Assembly (NCBI GenBank): GCA_023381235.1
Contig: JAMCTV010000018.1
Coordinates: 1-6,155, forward strand
Direction: 5' to 3'
Origin: Gammaproteobacteria bacterium
GTDB taxonomy: Bacteria; Pseudomonadota; Gammaproteobacteria; SURF-13
Length of the DNA stretch: 6,155 nucleotides
The translations under genes and the position numbers were made by a program. Below the pieces are notes generated by a model. The model made no database searches. It was not told the DNA's origin and saw only the letters and a list, made by a program, of their open reading frames with translations. Below are positions 1 through 5,243 of the stretch, piece by piece; the stretch's first letter is position 1, and the number at the start of each line of letters is the position of its first letter.

Positions 1-81
1 GGGCAGGACAGGCAAACTGGGCTAAAACAAATGAAAGGAACGCAGAGCCGTGCGCTCGATATCAAGGGAGGGAATGTCACA

Positions 82-783
82 ATGGGCGCGGGTGCTGCGG
101 ATACCCTCAAGCTCAAGTCGGGCGACTTGGGCGTTGTCGTTTCATCACCCGGAAAAGCGTTTGCCTGCGCCGCGTGGATCGCCAATCACGCCTTCCCCGC
201 CGCCCGCAAGGGCGATGTGCATGAAGTGCGCCATCTTCGGCAGCAGGTCGAGCGCACACTAAAGGGCGAGACTCCGGGCGTTGACTGCCCGAAGAACTTG
301 CAGTCTGTGCCGGGAATCACGAACGCGGGTCCGCTGGGGCCGGGCGGCGATCTTTACCGTTTCTACGACAAGTTGCTCAATGCCACGGCAACGCAGGCGG
401 AAAAAATTGATGTGAGCCAGCGTGCACTCCAAGAGCTGGGGCTGGGCCACCTGACCGTCAAGGATCTGCCTACGCTGAGACAGCAACTCAAGGATGCACA
501 GAAGCCTTCAACGCCGCCCACGGAGAAAGACGCCAAGCAGGTAACAGAACAAAAGCCGGAAGTGAAGCAAATCGAGAAGGAAACCGCCGCGCAGCAGAAA
601 GTGGAAGACGAGAAGAAAAAGGCCGAGCAAGAGAAAAAGCGCCGCGCGTTGGAAGAGGCGAAGAAGGCGCTGGAAGAGGCCAAGCGGGCGGCGAGCGGGA
701 TCGACGATCTCGAGCGCAAGGGCGAGCAGGTGAGCAAGAAGCCGTCGCTTGCCGGTGCGATGACAAAACAGATTCCAGAATGA
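82..783 (+). CDS. Unknown protein with a charged coiled-coil C-terminal tail
   Basis: I do not recognise this protein. From ATG 82 it has 233 residues. Residues 1-140 look globular, with Cys 29 and Cys 69, a G/P-rich turn near 79-89 (GITNAGPLGPGG) and then helix-like segments. Residues 140-220 are extremely rich in Lys, Glu, Gln and Ala and should form a long helix or coiled coil, similar in composition to TolA-type stalks. There is no signal peptide. I chose ATG 82 because GGGAGGG at 66-72 sits 9 nt before it. An in-frame ATG at 31 has no SD, and the frame is open back to base 1, so the gene may begin at 31 or outside the window. The stop codon shares a base with the SD of the next gene, so the two are probably cotranscribed. 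I am confident it is coding, but not of its role. Confidence 0.7.
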   Translation: MGAGAADTLKLKSGDLGVVVSSPGKAFACAAWIANHAFPAARKGDVHEVRHLRQQVERTLKGETPGVDCPKNLQSVPGITNAGPLGPGGDLYRFYDKLLNATATQAEKIDVSQRALQELGLGHLTVKDLPTLRQQLKDAQKPSTPPTEKDAKQVTEQKPEVKQIEKETAAQQKVEDEKKKAEQEKKRRALEEAKKALEEAKRAASGIDDLERKGEQVSKKPSLAGAMTKQIPE

Positions 784-788
784 AGGAG
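783..788 (+). promoter_or_regulatory. Shine-Dalgarno for the first TPR gene
   Basis: AAGGAG lies 8 nt before ATG 797 and its first A is the last base of the upstream TGA stop. This fixes the start of the TPR gene and suggests translational coupling with the upstream gene. Confidence 0.7.
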
Positions 789-796
789 CAATAATC

Positions 797-1720
797 ATGC
801 GCAGACCAATCATGTTATTGGTTTTTCTGGCAGGTGGCGTGACTGCGGTTCTCGCCGATAGCGAGTCCGATGGCGCCGCGGCGGAGAAGGCGGGTAAATA
901 CCGCGAAGCGCTGAGCCACTACACAGTGGCGCTGCAAGCGGTAGCGGAGGGCAGCGAGAAGAACCAGCAATTGCGCGAACGGATTCTGCTGATTGCGCGG
1001 AAAATCAAGCCGCCCATAGCGACACCCGATGAGGCCCTCCGCTTTGAGGGTCGTGCCGAAGCGGCGATACAGGAAGCCAAAAACGCACAGGACTACTTGA
1101 ATGGGGCGAAGGAGTATGAGGCGGCGCTGAAGATTGCGCCCTGGAACGCGAATTATTACTTCAATCTCGGTGTCGTTCTCGACAAGGCCGGTAAATACCC
1201 CGAAGCGATACAGAGCTTTAAGCTTTATCTGATCGGCGCGCCCAATTCGCCGGACAGTAAAGACGTCGCCAAACGGATTGCCGGCCTGGAATACAAGATA
1301 GAGCAGCAAACAAGCCCTCAAGCGCAGGCGGCGCGCGAGCAGCAGGAGTTCGAAGCGCTGAAGAGATCGCTGGAAGGTGCGGTGTTCCGCGGCCCTAGTC
1401 ATGGTAGCTCGTGGCCCGAGGTGCGTGTGAGAAATGATGAAATCGCTTACGGTATAGTAGATACAGATCCGGAAAGTGTACGGAGTTACCCTGAATATCG
1501 AGATGGTCCATCCTCCATATTCGTGCCTAGCAACCGTAACCACCGCGCGCCGCTGAGCGGGTACCGGATCCACCCCTTCACGTCAGCCGCGTGCAGCAGC
1601 ATGGAAGACATACGACCGACGACGGCGATCCTGAGCCGCGATGGCAACACGCTGACGATCAAATATAACTGCGGTACGGACTCGGGACACAGGGATCAAA
1701 TCTTGCAGCGGCGGAAATGA
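797..1720 (+). CDS. Secreted TPR protein, copy 1 of a local family
   Basis: This 307-residue protein is predicted to be exported. Residues 1-20 form a Sec signal peptide (two Arg, a hydrophobic core, cleavage after VLA). Helical TPR-like repeats follow: one near 23-56 (AEKAGKYREALSHYTVAL), one near 84-117 ending in LKIAPW, and one near 118-151 (YYFNLGVVLDKAGKYPEAI), then a conserved segment IAGLEYKIEQ at 161-170. Residues 190-307 form a separate domain with Cys 266 and Cys 292 and the motif AILSRDGNTLTIKYNC. TPRs are protein-interaction scaffolds; a periplasmic role is inferred, and no enzymatic motif is visible. The last third uses more A/T-rich codons than the rest. It aligns along its length with the protein at 4186-5124 and over its first half with the one at 2007-2648. 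It lies 13 nt after the preceding gene, so the two are probably one operon. Confidence 0.88.
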   Translation: MRRPIMLLVFLAGGVTAVLADSESDGAAAEKAGKYREALSHYTVALQAVAEGSEKNQQLRERILLIARKIKPPIATPDEALRFEGRAEAAIQEAKNAQDYLNGAKEYEAALKIAPWNANYYFNLGVVLDKAGKYPEAIQSFKLYLIGAPNSPDSKDVAKRIAGLEYKIEQQTSPQAQAAREQQEFEALKRSLEGAVFRGPSHGSSWPEVRVRNDEIAYGIVDTDPESVRSYPEYRDGPSSIFVPSNRNHRAPLSGYRIHPFTSAACSSMEDIRPTTAILSRDGNTLTIKYNCGTDSGHRDQILQRRK

Positions 1721-1738
1721 ACGATCCATACGAAACTG

Positions 1739-1779
1739 TTGCCGCCGCTGCCTTGCCTTGATGTGCGGCGCGGCGGCAA
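1739..1779 (+). terminator. GC-rich hairpin after TPR copy 1, possible terminator
   Basis: TTGCCGCCGC at 1739-1748 is perfectly complementary to GCGGCGGCAA at 1770-1779, giving a 10-bp stem with a 21-nt loop, starting 19 nt after the TPR stop codon. No T-run follows, so it is not a classical intrinsic terminator. It could mark the 3' end of the transcript, stabilise it, or be incidental in GC-rich DNA. Confidence 0.35.
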
Positions 1780-1861
1780 GCGGCGACATGAATTCAGAGC
1801 AGGGGAGGCAACAGTGCGCAGCCTGGCTGCACCCACAGATGGAATCCGGGAGCGTTGCAGT

Positions 1862-1900
1862 ATTGCGCCATAATCCGGATTGCGCCTCGCTTTATCCGGG
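1862..1900. repeat. REP-like palindromic element
   Basis: The stretch contains a 10-bp palindrome AATCCGGATT (1872-1881). It also has a larger fold-back: CCGGAT (1875-1880) pairs with ATCCGG (1894-1899), and inside it GCG (1882-1884) pairs with CGC (1888-1890) around a CCT loop. ATTGCGCC occurs twice, 17 nt apart (1862 and 1879), each time followed by ATCCGG. The style (GGATT-GCGCCTCGC-TTTATCCGG) resembles REP elements found between genes in many Proteobacteria. Only one unit is visible, so membership of a repeat family is inferred. The rest of the 286-nt gap (1721-2006) shows no gene and no convincing promoter. Confidence 0.4.
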
Positions 1901-1992
1901 CTGCATGGCTGGCCGGTGAAGTGAGGTCCACCGCGAACAGACGGTCAACTGGATGCTTGTAAGGACAACTGATGCAAACCTGCAATGGAAAC

Positions 1993-1997
1993 GGAGG
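1993..1997 (+). promoter_or_regulatory. Shine-Dalgarno deciding the start of the TPR-PIN chimera
   Basis: GGAGG lies 9 nt before ATG 2007. This favours 2007 over the longer in-frame start at 1953, and the protein from 2007 begins directly with a signal peptide. An in-frame GTG at 2004 is less likely. Confidence 0.65.
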
Positions 1998-2006
1998 CGA
2001 ATCGTG

Positions 2007-2648
2007 ATGAACATAAGCCGTGTTCCCCTTGCCATCTGTGCATTCCTTTTCCTGAATCAGGCTTGGGATGCCCATGTCGGCCCGCGCGAGGACTTTGACC
2101 GCCTGGTGCAGGAAGTGCAGGCCGCACCGACGGATGACACGTTGCGGGAGCGCATCATCGCCGCCGCACTTGCCCTGAAGCCTGCGCCCGCCGTCCCGAC
2201 CGAAGCGCGCCGACATCTGGCCCGCGCCCAAGGCGCTATCGAACTCGCCAAGCAGCCCGAGGACATGCACCTTGCCATCGAGGAGATGGAAAAGGCGCTG
2301 CGCCTGGCGCCGTGGTGGGCGGAAGGTTATTACAACCTCGGAGTCGTGCAAGACAAGGCCCGGCGCCGACGCATGGGCGAACTTACAAAGGCAGTTGAGT
2401 TACGTGTGTTTGCATCCTTTGAGGAGGACGTTCGCGCCGGGTTTCTGCAGGTTTATCCGATCGCGGACGAGCACCTAATCGCGGCGCTGGGCTTGATCGC
2501 GCGCCTCGGCAGATTCCCATTACGTACACTGGATGCGTTGCATTTAGCGATAGCGCAGGGTATTCATGTCCGACGCTTGGCCACCGCCGACAAAACCATG
2601 GCTGTTGCGGGGAAGACGATTGGATTGGGCGTCGTGCGTTTCTTTTAG
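2007..2648 (+). CDS. Chimera: secreted TPR N-terminus joined to a PIN-domain C-terminus
   Basis: The protein has 213 residues. Residues 1-22 are a signal peptide (cleavage near AWDA). Residues 23-118 match the other two TPR proteins of this window: LRERI, then KPAPAVP, then a TPR with LRLAPWWAEGYYNLGVVQDKA. After residue 118, where the relatives continue with the next TPR and their C-terminal domain, the sequence changes to RRRRMGELTKAVELR and on to LRTLDALHLA (172-181) and LATADK (191-196). That is the pattern of the back half of VapC-like PIN ribonucleases. Two of the acidic PIN residues are present (Asp 175, Asp 195), but the N-terminal half with the first catalytic Asp is absent. A nuclease is therefore unlikely, and an exported PIN fragment would make little sense. 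I read it as a fused gene remnant, though the frame is intact and it could be expressed. Confidence 0.75.
   Translation: MNISRVPLAICAFLFLNQAWDAHVGPREDFDRLVQEVQAAPTDDTLRERIIAAALALKPAPAVPTEARRHLARAQGAIELAKQPEDMHLAIEEMEKALRLAPWWAEGYYNLGVVQDKARRRRMGELTKAVELRVFASFEEDVRAGFLQVYPIADEHLIAALGLIARLGRFPLRTLDALHLAIAQGIHVRRLATADKTMAVAGKTIGLGVVRFF
2361..2648 (+). pseudogene. Remnant of a VapC/PIN toxin gene (3' part)
   Basis: This is the part of the chimeric gene that encodes PIN-like sequence: residues 119-213 of the fusion. PIN toxins usually have about 130-140 residues; about 90 remain here, without the start and the first active-site Asp. No VapB-like antitoxin gene is visible on either side. The join falls in an Arg-codon run (CGGCGCCGACGC, 2361-2372), which could be where recombination occurred. 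The exact breakpoint cannot be set from this window alone. Confidence 0.55.
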
Positions 2649-2715
2649 GTCGACCTGACGCCTAGACAAAGAGCAAGACCTGATCCTAAATGTTTCTATT
2701 TAGCGAGCCCCTACC

Positions 2716-3156
2716 ATGAACCCACAAAGACCCAACACCCATACGCCGCTCACCATTCTGTTGCTGAATGAATCCATCAGCATGGGGATCGCTGGAGTCG
2801 GAGTGTTGGGAAGCATCTTCATCATGGTCAAAAGACAATTCCTTCCCGTCTTCGCCCCCCTCTTCGGCAACGATTTTGCCCTGCAACTCGCGGGCGCGGC
2901 AATCATCGGCGCGCTGGGCGGTCTTGTGCTAGGGGGATGGGCGCGGGCAAAAATTGTGGTGTCGATCTTCCTCGCCGCCGCCTGCCCTACGCACGTCTTT
3001 ATCTTGGCCTGGTATCTGGAGGACGGGGGGCGCGTGCGCAACATCGAAATCGTTTTCGTGGTGCTGGGCTCCCTTGCCCTGATAGCCACCGCTTGGGGCA
3101 TCCTTTACAAACCCGCGCACCTACTTGCTGGCCCTGCACCTGGGGACAATGCTTGA
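2716..3156 (+). CDS. Small four-helix membrane protein, unknown function
   Basis: I do not recognise the family. The 146-residue protein has four hydrophobic segments, roughly residues 22-38, 52-73 (DFALQLAGAAIIGALGGLVL), 78-98 (VVSIFLAAACPTHVFILAWY) and 108-128 (EIVFVVLGSLALIATAWGIL). It starts with a short polar N-terminus and ends with a short P/G-rich tail. The segments suggest an inner-membrane protein without a large soluble domain. The start at 2716 is the first ATG and has no good SD (only GCGAG upstream), so expression may be weak. It lies 67 nt after the chimeric gene and 87 nt before the broken FGE-like gene. Coding frame and hydrophobic pattern are clear, but the role is not. Confidence 0.7.
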   Translation: MNPQRPNTHTPLTILLLNESISMGIAGVGVLGSIFIMVKRQFLPVFAPLFGNDFALQLAGAAIIGALGGLVLGGWARAKIVVSIFLAAACPTHVFILAWYLEDGGRVRNIEIVFVVLGSLALIATAWGILYKPAHLLAGPAPGDNA

Positions 3157-3231
3157 GAGACGAGTTGCGTTATCGGATCCCCTGTTGTATTGCGGGTGGC
3201 CCGATGCCAGTATGGTCGCATCAATTTCCAC

Positions 3232-3239
3232 GGGGGAGG
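3232..3239 (+). promoter_or_regulatory. Strong Shine-Dalgarno of the broken FGE-like gene
   Basis: GGGGGAGG lies 4 nt before ATG 3244. It marks 3244 as the original start even though that ATG is out of frame with the FGE-like coding sequence, which is part of the evidence for a frameshift. Confidence 0.6.
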
Positions 3240-3243
3240 TGTT

Positions 3244-3650
3244 ATGAAACTACGCGTGATTCTCTGCTCGTGGCTACGCTGGTCGTTGTCAGTGAGGCGT
3301 TCGCCCAGCGCGTCGGCACCGTGTTCAAAGACTGCGATGCTTGTCCCGAAATGGTGGTGATACCGGCGGGCAGCTTCATGATAGGTTCGCCCGCATCGGA
3401 ACCGGGGCGCGACAGCGACGAAGGTCCGCAGCACCTGGTCACGATTGCCAGCCAGTTTGCGGCGGGGAAATTCGAGGTGACTTTCGACGAGTGGGACGCC
3501 TGCGTGCGCGAAAGCGGGTGCGGCCACAATCCGGGCGATGCGGGCTGGGGCCGCGGCCGGCGCCCGGTGATGAACGTCTCGTGGGACGACGCGAAGCAGT
3601 ACGTGCAGTGGCTGTCGCGCAAAACTGGCAGGAATTACTGCTCACGAGGA
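3244..3650 (+). pseudogene. Broken FGE/SUMF-like gene (frameshifted and truncated)
   Basis: The encoded sequence is the N-terminal part of an FGE-sulfatase (formylglycine-generating enzyme/SUMF1) family protein: CPEMVVIPAGSFMIGSPASE, then DEGPQHLVTI, KFEVTFDEWDACV, GWGRGRRPVMNVSWDDA and LSRKTGRNY. Relatives continue with R-L-x-S/T-E-A-E-W and carry the catalytic half there; here homology stops near base 3638-3650, leaving about 115 of roughly 250 domain residues. A second lesion is at the start. ATG 3244 with its strong SD reads MKLRVIL in one frame, while the rest of the signal peptide (LVATLVVVSEAFA) and the FGE domain are one frame off, consistent with loss of a single base near 3262-3266. 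The FGE frame then reads through unrelated sequence to a stop at 3777-3779, overlapping the next gene. An in-frame GTG at 3270 could allow a short product, but without catalytic residues. A sequencing error could explain the frameshift but not the truncation. Confidence 0.72.
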
Positions 3651-3682
3651 CTGCTCTTCCTGAAACGTCTTATGGCGCGGAC

Positions 3683-4102
3683 ATGGAGCTCTTCGAGAAA
3701 TCCCGAACCCTGTCTTTCGAGCTTATCCGGCTCCCATTGGCAGGCATCGCCGTTGTTGGGTTTCTCATCACCCGGATAACGGATCTCTCCATGCAAAACC
3801 CCTTCTCGGATGGTAGGCTGCAAATGTTGATTTCAGGCTCGGTCATCGCCTTCGCGCTTACCGTCCTGTTTGCTCTTCTGGAAAGATTTTACGCATCGGG
3901 CGCCATGTTCCATCATGTAAAGGCCATGAAGCTCCTTCAGCATGAGGACCCAACCCTCGCGGAGGTTGCAAAAGCCGCGTTGCGTGCGAGAAGGATAAAC
4001 TTCATTCGTGCCCACAGATTCATGCAGACTGCTGCCGCGTTGCTGGTGCTTGCGACCTGCCTCTTGGGTGCAGCGTTCATACGGTTGTTGACTTGGATGT
4101 GA
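3683..4102 (+). CDS. Small three-helix membrane protein, unknown function
   Basis: I do not recognise the family. From ATG 3683 the protein has 139 residues with hydrophobic segments near 14-35 (IRLPLAGIAVVGFLITRI), 48-66 (MLISGSVIAFALTVLFALLE) and 116-136 (AALLVLATCLLGAAFIRLL). Between the second and third lies a basic cytoplasm-type loop (LRARRINFIRAHR), so it is probably an inner-membrane protein. There is no SD before 3683, and the same frame is open upstream across the FGE break (TALPETSYGAD precedes the Met). The original start may therefore have been lost when this gene was joined to the FGE fragment. It lies 83 nt before the SD-supported start of the third TPR gene. Confidence 0.65.
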   Translation: MELFEKSRTLSFELIRLPLAGIAVVGFLITRITDLSMQNPFSDGRLQMLISGSVIAFALTVLFALLERFYASGAMFHHVKAMKLLQHEDPTLAEVAKAALRARRINFIRAHRFMQTAAALLVLATCLLGAAFIRLLTWM

Positions 4103-4117
4103 TTTCAATATTCCGCA

Positions 4118-4169
4118 GATCCGACATAGCTTGGTTTTCACATTTCGGATCATCACTACGATTGATGAT
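4118..4169 (+). promoter_or_regulatory. Two overlapping inverted repeats in the leader of TPR copy 3
   Basis: GATCCGA (4118-4124) pairs with TCGGATC (4145-4151), a 7-bp stem with a 20-nt loop. ATCATC (4149-4154) pairs with GATGAT (4164-4169), a 6-bp stem with a 9-nt loop. The two share bases 4149-4151, so they cannot form together, and the second ends 1 nt before the SD. A role in controlling translation or as a protein-binding site is possible, but stems this short can arise by chance. Confidence 0.25.
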
Positions 4170-4170
4170 G

Positions 4171-4176
4171 AAGGAG
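4171..4176 (+). promoter_or_regulatory. Shine-Dalgarno deciding the start of TPR copy 3
   Basis: AAGGAG lies 9 nt before ATG 4186. It favours 4186 over the longer in-frame ATG at 4093, and the protein from 4186 opens with a signal peptide. The same TGAAGGAG sequence precedes TPR copy 1 (781-788). Confidence 0.7.
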
Positions 4177-4185
4177 AACCCAGAG

Positions 4186-5124
4186 ATGAAAATCCGACCC
4201 AACCTTGTCTGGCTCGCGGCGCCAAGTGTTTTTCTCGCCATGGCAGGGAGTCTTGCGATGGCGCAAACGGAAAATCCGCGCGCTGCATTCGAACGCGCGA
4301 TGATGGAGGTGAACCAATCTGCCAAGGGCAGCGTAGCTGAGCAGCAGGCGATGGAGCGGGCTATCGCCGCCGCAAACCGGGTGTCACCCAAACCGGCCGT
4401 ACCAGATGCCGTAGTCGACCACGTAGGGCGCGCCGAGGCGGCGGCACAATCGGCGAAATCACCACGCGACTTTCTTGATGCTGCCGAGGCTTACGGCGAA
4501 GCGATGCGTCTCGCCCCGTGGGTAGCCGAATACCACTTTAACCGCGGTATCGTGCTGGAGAAGGCCGAGCACTACGACGCGGCGGAAGCGGCATTCCAGC
4601 TTTACCTCAAGGCCGCGCCCAAGGCTCAGGATGCAGCCGAAGTGCGCAAGAAAATCGCCGGTCTGCGTTATCTCAAGGAAAAGGCGGCACGGCCAGAGCA
4701 GGATCAGGGGGCTGCATCGGAAAAAGAAGGGCTGCTGCGTTCCTTGAACGGCCTTTATTACAATGACGGCGATTTCAATGTAGCCCGTACAACCAGCCTT
4801 ATGGGGCATTCCACGATCAGTGCGATCATGATCGCCAATGGCAAGATTACCTGCGGATCTCTCGTGCCGCACAACAGCAATTTCCCGCGGGAGGAGGGAT
4901 TTTTCCCAAGTACGGACGGAGGAAGCCTGGGGCAGGCAAATACGTCGGTCGCCCTCGACGATTATCTCATCACTTTCTGCGACAATACAGCTTGGTGCCC
5001 GACCGGCGCGGAAACCGGCTACAAGACTTCCTGGAGCGTCATCCTCGCCAAGGACGGGAAATCCTTGAAAATGAGGACGACCTGCCCCAGCAGATATGAT
5101 TACTGGGTCTACCAGCGGCATTGA
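4186..5124 (+). CDS. Secreted TPR protein, copy 3 of a local family
   Basis: The protein has 312 residues. Residues 1-26 are a clear Sec signal peptide (MKIRPNL, hydrophobic core, cleavage after SLAMA). Residues 31-66 are helical. Residues 67-73 hold the family motif SPKPAVP. TPR helices follow at about 80-110 (ending MRLAPW) and 113-146 (EYHFNRGIVLEKAEHYDAAE, then FQLYLKAAP), then IAGLRYLKEK at 157-166. The C-terminal domain (about 183-312) starts LLRSLNGLYY, contains Cys 223, 265, 271 and 300, and ends SVILAKDGKSLKMRTTC and YQRH, which matches the end of copy 1. The cysteines could form disulfides in the periplasm. Function is not apparent: TPR suggests protein binding, and no catalytic motif is seen. 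It is the last + strand gene and converges on proS. Confidence 0.88.
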   Translation: MKIRPNLVWLAAPSVFLAMAGSLAMAQTENPRAAFERAMMEVNQSAKGSVAEQQAMERAIAAANRVSPKPAVPDAVVDHVGRAEAAAQSAKSPRDFLDAAEAYGEAMRLAPWVAEYHFNRGIVLEKAEHYDAAEAAFQLYLKAAPKAQDAAEVRKKIAGLRYLKEKAARPEQDQGAASEKEGLLRSLNGLYYNDGDFNVARTTSLMGHSTISAIMIANGKITCGSLVPHNSNFPREEGFFPSTDGGSLGQANTSVALDDYLITFCDNTAWCPTGAETGYKTSWSVILAKDGKSLKMRTTCPSRYDYWVYQRH

Positions 5125-5243
5125 CGGGCGAAGAAACCTTGGACGGCTGATTGCCTTGCGCGGCGACAGGCATTATCTCAACTCAGTCTTCTGGAAAGTG
5201 TTATTACCCAGACGGTACCATCGGCGACTGAAAGAAGAGCGGC

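Noticed and set aside
815..1573. A 252-residue open frame on the - strand opposite TPR copy 1
   Set aside because: It is antisense to a gene with a signal peptide, SD and paralogues, and its translation is Arg/Leu-rich with no domain pattern, as expected of a shadow in GC-rich DNA.
1793..2006. A sigma-70 promoter for the second TPR gene
   Set aside because: TTGCAG at 1855 has no -10 box at suitable spacing; nothing better than chance was found.
1794..2351. A 185-residue - strand open frame covering the gap before the TPR-PIN chimera
   Set aside because: Half of it is antisense to the conserved TPR coding sequence, and the part in the gap shows no domain or SD.
2647..2656. AGGTCGACCT palindrome at the stop of the chimeric gene
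   Set aside because: It is a single 10-bp palindrome that contains a common restriction-type site; no second copy or context suggests a function.
2937..3243. The part of the FGE reading frame that is open upstream of 3244
   Set aside because: It overlaps the membrane-protein gene in another frame and has no protein-like features; the strong SD at 3232-3239 places the original start at 3244.
2649..3243. Integron gene cassettes (small orphan genes plus a toxin fragment suggested it)
   Set aside because: I found no attC-like core sites (RYYYAAC with GTTRRRY) in the gaps 2649-2715 or 3157-3243.
4459..5121. A 220-residue - strand open frame opposite TPR copy 3
   Set aside because: Its whole length is antisense to a well-supported gene and the translation resembles no protein family.
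5125..5243. A shared terminator between TPR copy 3 and proS
   Set aside because: Only weak 4-5 bp pairings are present and none is followed by a T-run on either strand.
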